A stretch of 64,000 nt of DNA from JBJMLO01 sp045805265 (GTDB lineage Bacteria > Actinomycetota > UBA4738 > JACQTL01). Each line of letters opens with the position of its first letter. Position 1 is the first letter of the stretch. Under the pieces are notes generated by a model, which made no database searches, was not told where the DNA came from, and saw only the letters and a program-made list of their open reading frames with translations. Shown here one piece after another: positions 16,473 through 24,774 of the stretch. Made by a program: the position numbers and the translations under genes. The stretch spans positions 1 through 64,000 of the forward strand of contig JBJMLO010000011.1 in NCBI GenBank assembly GCA_045805265.1, in the 5' to 3' direction.

Positions 16473-17281
16473 ACGCTCCTCTCCGCCTGCAGCTGTCGAC
16501 CGCGCCCTTCTACCGGATGCCGCTCCGTGACGCGATGCGCGTCACTGCAGCCGCCGGCTACCGGTCGGTGGAGGTCATGGTCACGAACGACCCCGCGACC
16601 CAGGACCCCATGCTCGTGCGTGAGGCGGCGGAGGCGAACGACCTGCGGGTCGAGGCGATCCATGCGCCGTTCCTGCTGGTCACCCGCCGCGTGTGGGGCA
16701 CCGACCCACTCGGGAAGATCTACCGGTCGGCGCAGCTCGCCGAGGAGGTCGGCGCGGGCATCGTCGTCGTCCACCCGCCCTACCGGTGGCAGGTCCGGTA
16801 CCGGAAGTGGATCACGGAGAGCCTGGCCGAGTTCTCCGCCCGGACCGGCGTGACCGTGGCCGTCGAGAACATGTTCCCGGTAAAGCTCCCCCGCGAGCGC
16901 GGTTTGTCCTTCCATTCCGGGCAGGAGATGGAGGAGCTCGACCGGAACCCGTACATGGTGCTCGACACGAGTCACGCGGCGGTCGCCGGGCTGGACATCG
17001 TCGACGTGTACCGGCGGTACCGCGACAAGCTGGTCCACGTGCACCTGTCGAACAACGCGGGGCGGGGGTGGGACTCGCACCTGCCGGTGTACGCGGAGAA
17101 CGGCGTGCTCGACGTGGGCGCCTTCCTCGACACGGTGGCCGGGGACCGGTTCGGCGGCTCCATCGCGCTGGAGCTCGACCTGCGGCCGTGGATCAAGGAC
17201 GAGGACGCCCTCACCGAGGTGCTCGTGCGGAACCGGGAGTTCTGCGAGGCCCGCATCGGGCTGCAGCCCGCCCGCCGCTGA
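16469..17281 (+). CDS. sugar phosphate isomerase/epimerase-like TIM-barrel protein
   Basis: 270 residues, xylose-isomerase-like/AP-endonuclease-2 superfamily. Metal-site positions typical of the barrel are visible: a Glu in VAVENM, Asp and His in VLDTSH, a His in LVHVHLSNN, and a Glu in ALELD. These proteins isomerise or epimerise sugars or cleave related metabolites using a divalent metal. The exact substrate is unknown. The ATG overlaps the stop of the leader peptide, indicating translational coupling. Confidence 0.8.
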   Translation: MNAPLRLQLSTAPFYRMPLRDAMRVTAAAGYRSVEVMVTNDPATQDPMLVREAAEANDLRVEAIHAPFLLVTRRVWGTDPLGKIYRSAQLAEEVGAGIVVVHPPYRWQVRYRKWITESLAEFSARTGVTVAVENMFPVKLPRERGLSFHSGQEMEELDRNPYMVLDTSHAAVAGLDIVDVYRRYRDKLVHVHLSNNAGRGWDSHLPVYAENGVLDVGAFLDTVAGDRFGGSIALELDLRPWIKDEDALTEVLVRNREFCEARIGLQPARR

Positions 17282-17323
17282 GGCCGGGTTGACGGCCGGG
17301 GCCGGCCGGGAAAACATCCCCGC

Positions 17324-17752
17324 ATGGTTCAGGGTCAGGCCGCGGCCGGCATGAAGCGGTGTCCGGCCTGTGGCGAGGAGGTCCGCGCCGAGGCCGTGAT
17401 CTGCCGGTTCTGCCGGTACGACTTCCGGATGGGCATGGTTCCGCCAACCGCCCCGTACGCGCCCATGTACGTCCCCCAGCGGACGAACGGGTACGCGATC
17501 GCCTCGCTGGTTCTCGGGATCGTGAACATGGGGATCGGGTCGATCCTCGCGCTGATCTTCGGTTACAAGGCCAAGCGCGAGATCGACGAGTCGCGCGGTG
17601 CGCAGACCGGCCGCGGCCTCGCGGTGGCCGGCATCGTCCTCGGCTACGTCGGCATCGTGATGTTTGCCATATGGCTCACGATCTTCCTGACGGTCCTCCT
17701 CCCCCACTGGAACGACATCCGCGACCAGTTCCCCCGCTTCACGCCGCTCTGA
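17324..17752 (+). CDS. zinc-ribbon DUF4190 membrane protein
   Basis: 142 residues. A cytoplasmic zinc ribbon CPACG ... CRFC (two CxxC pairs, ~13-31) precedes two membrane spans of the DUF4190 type. Those carry the repeated NGYAIASLVLGIV and GRGLAVAGIVLGYVG segments, with a short basic loop between. Function is unknown; family members are small envelope proteins. Met at 17351, directly before the zinc ribbon, is an alternative start. Confidence 0.75.
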   Translation: MVQGQAAAGMKRCPACGEEVRAEAVICRFCRYDFRMGMVPPTAPYAPMYVPQRTNGYAIASLVLGIVNMGIGSILALIFGYKAKREIDESRGAQTGRGLAVAGIVLGYVGIVMFAIWLTIFLTVLLPHWNDIRDQFPRFTPL

Positions 17753-17770
17753 GCCGCCCGGCCTCCCTGT

Positions 17771-17776
17771 TAGCCT
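17771..17776 (+). promoter_or_regulatory. -10 element TAGCCT
   Basis: TAGCCT precedes GTG 17784 by exactly 7 nt, the leaderless geometry seen repeatedly in this window. Confidence 0.45.
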
Positions 17777-17783
17777 CCGCCGC

Positions 17784-17957
17784 GTGCGCCGAGGAACGCT
17801 CATCACGGTGATCCTGCTGTTCCTGCTGCTGGTCGCGGCGGCGATCTACCAGCTCACGCTGGGCACCCGCAGCGGCGAACCTTTCTGCGGCCCCGCCAGC
17901 CCGGGCGCTCTGCCAACCGCGACATGTGTCCCGCCAACCTCGACGAGCCCGACCTGA
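17784..17957 (+). CDS. 57-residue single-span membrane protein
   Basis: GTG start with TAGCCT 7 nt upstream; TGA at 17955-17957. A short basic N-terminus (VRRGT) precedes one hydrophobic helix (~6-26). A Pro/Thr/Ser-rich tail of ~30 residues with two cysteines (35 and 48) follows, and these could form a disulfide outside the cell. No family is recognised. The promoter-start geometry is the main reason to call it. Confidence 0.5.
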   Translation: MRRGTLITVILLFLLLVAAAIYQLTLGTRSGEPFCGPASPGALPTATCVPPTSTSPT

Positions 17958-17970
17958 TACCTGGGACTTC

Positions 17971-17976
17971 TACACT
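17971..17976 (+). promoter_or_regulatory. -10 element TACACT
   Basis: TACACT precedes GTG 17984 by exactly 7 nt and decides the start of the acetyltransferase over the in-frame ATG at 17924. Confidence 0.5.
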
Positions 17977-17983
17977 GGCCCTC

Positions 17984-18535
17984 GTGCTCGGGATTCGGGT
18001 CGACGAAGATGTGTTTCTCCGCCTGCACGAGGAGCGTCATGCGGAGGATCTCTTCAGGTTGACGGACGACAATCGGGATCACCTGCGGCCCTGGATGCCC
18101 TGGGTCTACGGGACCACCTCACCCGACGACACGCGCAGGTTCCTCCGCGAGGTGCTGCAGAAGCTGGCGGCAGGGCGAGAGTACGGGTTCGCCGTTCTCG
18201 ACCGCGGTCGGCTGGTGGGAGCGATGGGCCTCCGGGTCGCCGAAGATACACACGAGACCGAGGTGGGCTACTGGCTTTCCGCAGAAGCCCAGGGCCGGGG
18301 AATCATCACCCGGGCCACCCAAGCGCTGGTGCGGTTCTCGTTCGAGGAGCTCGGGATGGACCGGGTCGTCATCCTCTGCGCCAGCGACAACGTGAGGAGC
18401 CGGGCAGTGCCGGAGCGGCTCGGGTTCACGCTCGAGGGGACGCTCCGTCGGCGCGACCTCGTTCCGGGCCGGGAACCGCGCGATCAGATCGTGTACTCGC
18501 TGCTTCGATCGGAGTGGGAGGAAAGTACCTCATGA
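17984..18535 (+). CDS. GNAT acetyltransferase, RimJ/RimL type
   Basis: 183 residues from the leaderless GTG. The order of elements fits RimJ/RimL-like N-acetyltransferases: an N-terminal HAEDLFRL strand-helix, the RPWMPW motif, VGYWLSAEAQGRGIITRA (acetyl-CoA pyrophosphate loop QGRGI) and the C-terminal NVRSRAVPERLGFTLEG segment. It transfers acetyl from acetyl-CoA to an N-terminal or small-molecule amine. Substrate unknown. Confidence 0.88.
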   Translation: MLGIRVDEDVFLRLHEERHAEDLFRLTDDNRDHLRPWMPWVYGTTSPDDTRRFLREVLQKLAAGREYGFAVLDRGRLVGAMGLRVAEDTHETEVGYWLSAEAQGRGIITRATQALVRFSFEELGMDRVVILCASDNVRSRAVPERLGFTLEGTLRRRDLVPGREPRDQIVYSLLRSEWEESTS

Positions 18536-18584
18536 CGACGATGCTGGGCCCTCGTCGGCTCCGGGAGCGGGCTTCGTCTGGCGG

Positions 18585-19385
18585 CTACGTGGACTTGCGC
18601 GCCACGACGAGGAGCCATTCGGCGTCGATCCGGACGGAGACGTCGTCCGCCGTATTGAACTCGGCGGTGAGCCGGTCCATCTCGTCCAGCATCTCCTGGT
18701 ACTGCTCGGGGGGCAGCATGTTGCGCAGCGCGATCTGGGGGCCGTTGTAGCGTTCCCAGAAATCGCCGGCCGCCTCCGGCGACTCGGACTCCATCCGGAC
18801 GGATCGCTGCTCGAATCGGATGTCGTCCGTAAGCCCGTCGAACCGTTCCCGGACGTACGCTGGGTCGCCCCAGCGCATCGGGGCCGACGGATCGGGAGCG
18901 GGTGTCCGCCTGACGTTGGCCACGATGCGACGTCCCATGTAGCCCTCGAGCGTCCAGTTCGCCATGGCGACGATGCCGCCGGGCTTGGTCACGCGGAACA
19001 TCTCCCGCGTCACCCTGTCGGGATTGGGGGTGAACTGGGCACCGAACGAGGACAGCACGCGGTCGAACCGGCCGTCCTCGAACGGGAGGTCCTCCGCATC
19101 GGTCTCCCTCCAGTCGATCTCCACTCGGGCGGCAGCCGACTCCGACCGACCCCACTCGATCATCGCGGGAGTGATATCGCACGCCGTCACCCTGGCCCCC
19201 CGTGCGGCGGCGGCCAGGGCGATCTTCCCGGTCCCGGCCGCCACGTCGAGCACATCCATCCCCGCCCCCACGTCGGCCGCGTCGACCAGCTCCTCGCCGT
19301 AGGTACCCAGCTTGGTCAGCTCGCGATAGTCGCCGAGCGACCAGATCACCTTCTGGGCCTCCTTGTTCGGGTCCATCGTCGCCAT
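18585..19385 (-). CDS. class I SAM-dependent methyltransferase
   Basis: 266 residues; ATG preceded by GAGGA and AAGGAG. The SAM-binding motif VLDVAAGTGKIAL (~44-56) is followed by the acidic CDIT loop, the DLPFEDGRFDRVLSSFG segment and the post-motif FRVTKPGGIVAMANW, typical of UbiE/methyltransferase-11 proteins. The substrate is not predictable. A neighbouring ATG 9 nt downstream is an alternative start. Confidence 0.88.
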   Translation of the reverse strand: MATMDPNKEAQKVIWSLGDYRELTKLGTYGEELVDAADVGAGMDVLDVAAGTGKIALAAAARGARVTACDITPAMIEWGRSESAAARVEIDWRETDAEDLPFEDGRFDRVLSSFGAQFTPNPDRVTREMFRVTKPGGIVAMANWTLEGYMGRRIVANVRRTPAPDPSAPMRWGDPAYVRERFDGLTDDIRFEQRSVRMESESPEAAGDFWERYNGPQIALRNMLPPEQYQEMLDEMDRLTAEFNTADDVSVRIDAEWLLVVARKST

Positions 19386-19443
19386 GGCTCCTTCCTCACC
19401 CCTCCGCTCGCTTTGATTCCTCATCGCCTCAGTCGCCTCGCCG

Positions 19444-20475
19444 CTACTCGCAGCCGAAGCCGTCGCCGTCGCTGTCGAGCCCGAACGGGTCTCCCCCCAC
19501 GACGCGCACCGTGACGTCGACGTAGTTGGGTCCGTTGCCGCTTCCCCCGGCGCAGTCGTAGTCGCCGATGCCGTCCTGGAGGCAGGCACCCGTGTAGCTC
19601 GGATCACAATTCGACCCGCCGCTGCCGCCGGTGCTCCCGCTCCCGCCTCCGCCTCCACCTCCATCGGTCTCATCCGGGTTGTAGAGGGGTGGATCGGGCG
19701 GGAGTGCTCTGACCAGCTCGCCCGTATCCAGGTATTTCATGGCCCAGATCGGATGGATCTCGTTCCACCCGTGAGTCGTGTCGTACACCGCGGTCCCGAA
19801 CACCGAGATGTGCTCGCCGACATCCGGAATCGGGAGGGCCTGTCCCTGGACGATCTCGACGAGCAGACCCCGGCTCTGGTGTTCCATGTCACCGGCGTCC
19901 AGGAAATGTCCGAACCCGGGGTCGGGAGCGATGTCGATGTGACGGTCTCCGTCATCCTCGGGCCGGGTCGCCACCACCGTCCCCACGAACCACGCGCATT
20001 CGCCGAGCACCTGGAGCCGGTCCGGGTGGTAGATGCCCAGCAACGGATCGCTCGGGCAGCTCACGCCCGGCGACACCTCCAGCGGCTTGGCCACCGACAG
20101 CGTGATCAGGCGAGTGACGCGAACCCTTCGGCCCGCCTTGGGAGCCTCGGAGATCACCCTTCCGGGCTTCAAGTCGTCGGTCGCGCTGATCCGGACGCCG
20201 AAGGTGAGGCCGGCCCGCTCGAGGTTCAGGGTCGCCGCGGCCCTGGTGAGACCGACGACGTCGGGAACGATCACCGTCGGCTCCGCCGATGGAGGATGGG
20301 GCGCGGGCTGCGAAGGCGACGAGGGAATGCTCGGCGACGGGGCACGGACGCTTGGGGTGGAGAGCGGCGACGCCGGCGCGGGCGGATCCGAGATCGAAGG
20401 CTTCGGCGGCACCCCATGCCCGCACGCCACGAGCAGCACGAAGGCCACGACCCACGCAGTGCGCAGTCGAGTCAT
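19444..20475 (-). CDS. lipoprotein with PASTA and Excalibur-like domains
   Basis: 343 residues; the start was set at the ATG with GAGGA 8 nt upstream. A lipoprotein signal ends in LLVAC (Cys18). A Pro/Ser-rich spacer follows, then one PASTA domain (IVPDVVGLTRAAATLNLERAG onward, ~65-130). A middle domain resembles an oligosaccharide/nuclease-binding fold, followed by a Gly/Ser linker. The C-terminus has an Excalibur calcium motif DSDGDGFGCE and an upstream Cys-rich half. It is probably anchored outside the membrane and cell-wall associated. It sits next to two other surface proteins. Confidence 0.8.
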   Translation of the reverse strand: MTRLRTAWVVAFVLLVACGHGVPPKPSISDPPAPASPLSTPSVRAPSPSIPSSPSQPAPHPPSAEPTVIVPDVVGLTRAAATLNLERAGLTFGVRISATDDLKPGRVISEAPKAGRRVRVTRLITLSVAKPLEVSPGVSCPSDPLLGIYHPDRLQVLGECAWFVGTVVATRPEDDGDRHIDIAPDPGFGHFLDAGDMEHQSRGLLVEIVQGQALPIPDVGEHISVFGTAVYDTTHGWNEIHPIWAMKYLDTGELVRALPPDPPLYNPDETDGGGGGGGSGSTGGSGGSNCDPSYTGACLQDGIGDYDCAGGSGNGPNYVDVTVRVVGGDPFGLDSDGDGFGCE

Positions 20476-20503
20476 TCGACGTTTCCTCATCACGTCGCGG
20501 CGC

Positions 20504-20716
20504 TCAACAGGTGACCGAGCTGCCACTGCCGCTGTAGTTGCACGAGTCGACCTTCGCCCCGGTGGAGCGAAGCAGCGTTCCGGTGTCGCCGTCGTTGTTC
20601 CAGATGTAGGACCCGTTTCCCCAGTACCGGTTCACGTGCGTGTTGGACCCGTGACCCGTGTGGATCTTCACGGAGCCTCCGGCAAAGAGGACGAACGAAG
20701 CGAGCAATTTGCGCAT
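20504..20716 (-). CDS. truncated lamin-tail-domain protein
   Basis: 70 residues with a strong AGAGGAG site 6 nt before the ATG. After a short hydrophobic N-terminus, the sequence KIHTGHGSNTH, YWGNGSYIWNNDGD and KVDSCNYSGSG matches the C-terminal half of bacterial lamin-tail domains. In complete members this is preceded by ~60 more residues of the beta fold. Here the first half is missing and the signal-like start runs directly into it. It may be a deletion product. It lies 28 nt upstream of the PASTA lipoprotein gene. Confidence 0.55.
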   Translation of the reverse strand: MRKLLASFVLFAGGSVKIHTGHGSNTHVNRYWGNGSYIWNNDGDTGTLLRSTGAKVDSCNYSGSGSSVTC

Positions 20717-20874
20717 GGGGGACTCCTCTCGGGCAGGACGCGAATGGAGCATGGCGGCATCGCTGGTTCGGAACAAGGGTTCCCCGTCAATCTGAGACCA
20801 GGTTGGCACCTCGCCTGACATCCGCCCAGACAGGCGGGCGGCCGAAATCGCGGCCGTCCCGCCGAGGCGTCCGC

Positions 20875-22838
20875 TCAGACCTGGCGCTCGAACGAGCCGA
20901 CGTCGCACCGCAGGCCCTGCGGCCGATGCACGCCTCGCTGGTCGACGGTCACGGCGCACGACACCGGCGGGATCACGTTCAGGGCGGGGCTGCCGGTCAG
21001 CAGGGCCAGCGTGAGGGTCGGCCCGCCGTTGTCCGCCAGGGCGCCCAGCTTCGGGTTCTTGTTGAGCTTGTCGCTCGGCTTGTTCGCGAACGTGCACCCC
21101 GTGGTCGTCCCCAGCACGTTGTTGCCCTGCGACCCACCGGGCCGGAGCAGTTCGGCCCGCCGGCAGCCGGGGCAGTGTTCAGCCCAAGGATCGTCGCCTT
21201 CAGCTTCGTGGTCCCGCCGTCCACGCGCAGGCCGCCGCCCTCGAATGTCGTGGTGACGGCCACACCGCCGACCAGGTTCCTGGCAACCGTGGTGTTGGTC
21301 AACAGGAGCGAGTTCGCGTTCGCCAGGATCCCGCCACCGGTGGCGACCGCGGTGCCCGTCCCGGCGTCGGACTCGGCCCGCACGAGGTTGCCGGCGATGG
21401 TCGAGTTCGTGATCTTCTCGGGGTCGGAGCCGCTCAGGCTCAGGCCGCCCGCCCTGGCGTCGGCGGTGTGGGCTCCCTGGGCGGTCGCCTTCACTGTGTT
21501 CCGGCTGATCGTGGATGCGGTAATCGTGACGGGGCTCCCGCCCAACAGCCCGCCGGCCAGCGAGGTCGCGTCGCCGCTGTCGGATTCGGCGGTGGCGTGG
21601 TTCTGGTCGATCGTCGACTTCGAAATGGAAAGCTCCCCCTCTGAGGAGAGCCCCGCCGCCTGGGTCGTGGCCGCGCCGCTCCCACTGTGCGCGGTCACCG
21701 AGTTGTTCGAGATCGACGACGAGCGGATCGTGAAGGGACCGCCGGCGATGCCGCCTTGGGCTGCGTTCGCCGTAGTGGCCCCGTTCGCCGACAGGATGTT
21801 GCCGGTGATCCTGCTGCGGTCGATGGTGATCCGTCCGGTGGCGGTGGCGCTCAAGCCCCCGGCCACCCCGATGCCGCCGCCTCCGAACGAGGTGCCGATC
21901 GCGCGGTTGCCGGAGATGACCGATCCCGCCACCACTCCCGTGTCGGTGATCACGGAGGCGCCCGCGACGATCCCCGCGGCGATGTTCGTCCCGGCCGTGG
22001 TCGATGCCGAGACGACGTTCCCGCTGATCGTGGACCCCTCCATGGTGAAGCCCTTCCCGTTCGAGGCGAACCCCCCGGCCTCCGCCACGGCCTGATTCGC
22101 CCCGACCCCCGAGGCGTGGTTGGCGTCCACGTGGGAGTGGCTGAGCACGAGCCCCCCGCCGCTCGCGATGATGCCGCCACCCTCGGTGAACGTGGAGCCA
22201 CCCGACGAGGTCGCGATGGCCCGGTTGAAGCTCACGGTCGAGTCGACGAGCGTGACGCGACCGGACGAGACGATCCCCCCACCGAGCGCGAAGGCGTTCA
22301 CCGGGTCCGAGCTCGTCGCCCGGTTGCCGACGACCCGGGACCTCGTCAGCCGGAGCGGACCGCCGCTCGAGAGGATCCCTCCACCCTGGGCGGCGCTTCC
22401 CGACGCGAAGTTGTTCTCGACCGTCACGCCGTTCAGGGTGAGGGCCTGGTGGCCGGAGCCCGGCCGGTTGATCCCCGCTCCGATCATCGCCGAGCCGCCG
22501 GAGATCGTCAGGTCGATCAGGTGGACGAGGCGCGTGGTGGGGATCGTGAGCGTGGTCCCCGAGTCGTCGCCGTCGATGGTCGCGGTCGGGTTGCCCTTCA
22601 GCGTGAGGTTCTCGTCGACGCTGAAGTTGCCGACGCAGGTCCCCTTGATGAGGAGCGTGTCCCCCGGGGTCGCCGCGTCGATCCTGGTCTGGAGGTCCGC
22701 GCCCGGGCAGTTCACGACGATCGTCGAGGCGGACGCCGGTATGGCCAGCGCCACTGGTGCGACGGCCACCGCGACTGCGGCGAGCGCGATCGCGGCGCGG
22801 CCGACGGACGTCGGCAACCCACCCTTCGAACGATTCAC
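20875..22838 (-). pseudogene. secreted beta-helix (choice-of-anchor Q) protein, frameshifted
   Basis: GTG start with AGGGAGG 5 nt upstream and an Ala/Val-rich signal peptide. About 500 residues of right-handed beta-helix follow, with repeated GGGI-S-G and STISGN-type coils. Near 21139 the frame breaks. In the next frame the protein continues as SQGNNVLGTTTGCTFAN and ends with the typical C-terminus DVGSFERQV, stop at 20875. Restoring one base after CCGGTGGG re-joins both parts. It would be a surface adhesin or envelope protein. The break is either a true single-base deletion or an assembly error. Confidence 0.8.
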
Positions 22839-23104
22839 GTGGCCCTCCCTGGAATCACCGGCACAGTCGGCGCCAACCGGTGACAACCCCTATGGACACT
22901 CCCAGTCGAGGTCATCCTGAGCGAATGGGCGGATCGTGTAAAGACCGGGCGGAACGTCCGCTCCACCTCGGGCTCCCACCGCACGACTCGGCCGTTCCCC
23001 CCTGGACCGCCTCACGTCTCCCCCTCCCAACGCATGGGCTGCGTGACTCCCCAACCACCGCAACGTGCACGGACCCTCAGACTTGGGATGTTCTGCTGGA
23101 AGCC

Positions 23105-23126
23105 AACGACCGTGTCTACGGTCGTT
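23105..23126 (-). terminator. hairpin after DUF2652 gene
   Basis: AACGACCG-TAGACA-CGGTCGTT (8-bp perfect stem, 6-nt loop) begins 2 nt past the stop of the minus-strand DUF2652 gene. There is no U-tract, so it is a terminator-like hairpin rather than a classical intrinsic terminator. Confidence 0.5.
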
Positions 23127-23128
23127 CA

Positions 23129-23779
23129 TCACGTCAACGGCGCGTCTCGCAGGGGGTAGACGTTCGCGCGGATCGGCGCGTAGTGCTCGTAATGCTCGAC
23201 GACCGAGAGCGCGTCGTCGGTCGGGATCTCGAACCGGGCCGTCGCCGGCTCGGTGATGAGTGCGTACGCCCCATTGCCCACGACCTCGGCCGCTCGGGTC
23301 TTCAGCAGGCGGTGTGCCATCACGACCTCGGGCCCGACGAGCTCCTGCCCGCCCGCGATCGACTGGATCACGAACGGGCCCGCATGGAGGACGAACTTGA
23401 GGTCGAGGTCGTCGATCCGCGAGCAGGCGTCGCAGCTGCAGGTCCAGATGCCGCGTGCGGAACCCAGCCGGCGCCGGAATTCCGCGTAGCACCCGACGAG
23501 ACAGTCGAGCACGGCCGCTCCCCGGGGGAGCTGAGGCTCATCCATCGCATAGGTGAAGACCGCGTCGCCCTCGAGCTTCGACAGCGTGAACGGCGGGACC
23601 AACCGCCCGACGATCCCGTCGAGCAGGCTCGACATCATCGCGTAGGCGTCCGGGACGACTCCACCCGCGAACGCGTCGTCCGCGTGCGCCACGGCGACCA
23701 GCCGCAGGAACGACGTATAGCCACTGATGTCCGCGAGGAGGAGCGGTCCGCTCGCGGCGACGGGCGCTTCGGGGGGCAT
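23129..23779 (-). CDS. DUF2652 (nucleotide-cyclase-fold) protein
   Basis: 216 residues. The N-terminal block LLLADISGYTSFL mimics the first strand and metal Asp of class III nucleotide cyclases, and the KLEGDAVF segment resembles the second Asp region. The rest matches the DUF2652 family, whose enzymatic status is unclear. A Cys-rich insert (WTCSCDACSRIDDLDLKFVLHAGP) precedes the core strand. TACCAT lies 5 nt before the ATG. No effector domain is fused. It may be a signalling enzyme or a degenerate cyclase. Confidence 0.75.
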   Translation of the reverse strand: MPPEAPVAASGPLLLADISGYTSFLRLVAVAHADDAFAGGVVPDAYAMMSSLLDGIVGRLVPPFTLSKLEGDAVFTYAMDEPQLPRGAAVLDCLVGCYAEFRRRLGSARGIWTCSCDACSRIDDLDLKFVLHAGPFVIQSIAGGQELVGPEVVMAHRLLKTRAAEVVGNGAYALITEPATARFEIPTDDALSVVEHYEHYAPIRANVYPLRDAPLT

Positions 23780-23805
23780 GCTCGATGGTACCCGCGAGCG
23801 GAGGC

Positions 23806-24744
23806 TCATCCGGCGTCGAGCCTGGTCAGGACGGTGTCGTGAAACCGTTCGAGCTGATCGAGCGGGTCGCCGACCGGCCAGACGAGCACGCGTTCGGCAC
23901 CCTCGGCCTGGTACCGCGCGAGCTTGTCCGCGCACTCCCCCGCCGGCCCGACGAGCAGTCGCTCTCGAAGCTCCTCGGGCGGGCGGCGCAGCGCGGGCCC
24001 GATCACGTCGGTCAGGACCGCGTCGGCGACCGACGCGTCCTCGGTCACGTACATGAACATCGATGCGACCGCGTTCGGAAACCGGCTCAGATCCTTGCCC
24101 GCATGCTGCAGATGCTCGCCCAGGCGTTGCCGCGCGTCACCGAACGACTCGGGCGTCGCGTTGTATCCGGAGGCCAGCCATCCGTCGGCGAGGCGCGCCA
24201 CACGCCGCAGACCGGCGGCCGACCCCCAGCTCCCCAGCCAGATCGGCGGCCCACCGGGTTGGGCGGGGGCCGGGAGCAGCTCCATCCCCTCCGTCGAGTA
24301 GAACGCGCCCTCGAACGTCGCGCCGCCCGGTCGCAGGAGCGCCCGAAGGGCGTGGACGGCCTCCTCGAACCTGGGCCAGCGCTCCTCCCACGCGATCCCG
24401 GCCGCCCGGTAGTCCCGCTCGGACGAACCCGGCCCGACGCCCACGACCAGCCGTCCGCCCGACAGCCGGTCGATCGCGGCGAACGCCTTCGCGAGGGGAA
24501 CCGGGCCGCGGACGACGGGAAGCGCGACCGTCGTCCCCACCCTCATCTCGCCGATGGCCGGCAGTACCGCGGCAAGCGCCACCGGACCGTCCAGCCACGG
24601 CCGTCCGTACACGAGGTGATCGTTCGCGGTGATCCACGCCATCCCGAGCTGGTTCGCGAGGCCGGCGTAATCGGTCAGGGAGATGAGCGATGGGAGCTCC
24701 TCGTCCCTCCAGGTCATGAGCGGAAGATGCGCACCGAACTCCAT
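23806..24744 (-). CDS. LLM-class (F420-dependent) oxidoreductase
   Basis: 312 residues, luciferase-like TIM barrel. Diagnostic blocks: MEFGAHLPLM at the N-terminus, RLSGGRLVVGVGPGSSERDY, and PPIWLGSWG with the following helix. In actinobacteria such proteins mostly use coenzyme F420 for hydride transfer. The substrate is unknown. It is the last gene of the epimerase-acyltransferase unit, 30 nt after the acyltransferase stop, with GAGG before the ATG. Confidence 0.85.
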   Translation of the reverse strand: MEFGAHLPLMTWRDEELPSLISLTDYAGLANQLGMAWITANDHLVYGRPWLDGPVALAAVLPAIGEMRVGTTVALPVVRGPVPLAKAFAAIDRLSGGRLVVGVGPGSSERDYRAAGIAWEERWPRFEEAVHALRALLRPGGATFEGAFYSTEGMELLPAPAQPGGPPIWLGSWGSAAGLRRVARLADGWLASGYNATPESFGDARQRLGEHLQHAGKDLSRFPNAVASMFMYVTEDASVADAVLTDVIGPALRRPPEELRERLLVGPAGECADKLARYQAEGAERVLVWPVGDPLDQLERFHDTVLTRLDAG

Positions 24745-24774
24745 CAGAGGCCTCGCGACGGGACGTCCGGATCG

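Noticed and set aside
22890..23128. minus-strand frame upstream of the beta-helix gene
   Set aside because: Composition is that of a non-coding GC-rich frame, and a terminator-like hairpin at 23105-23126 lies inside it.
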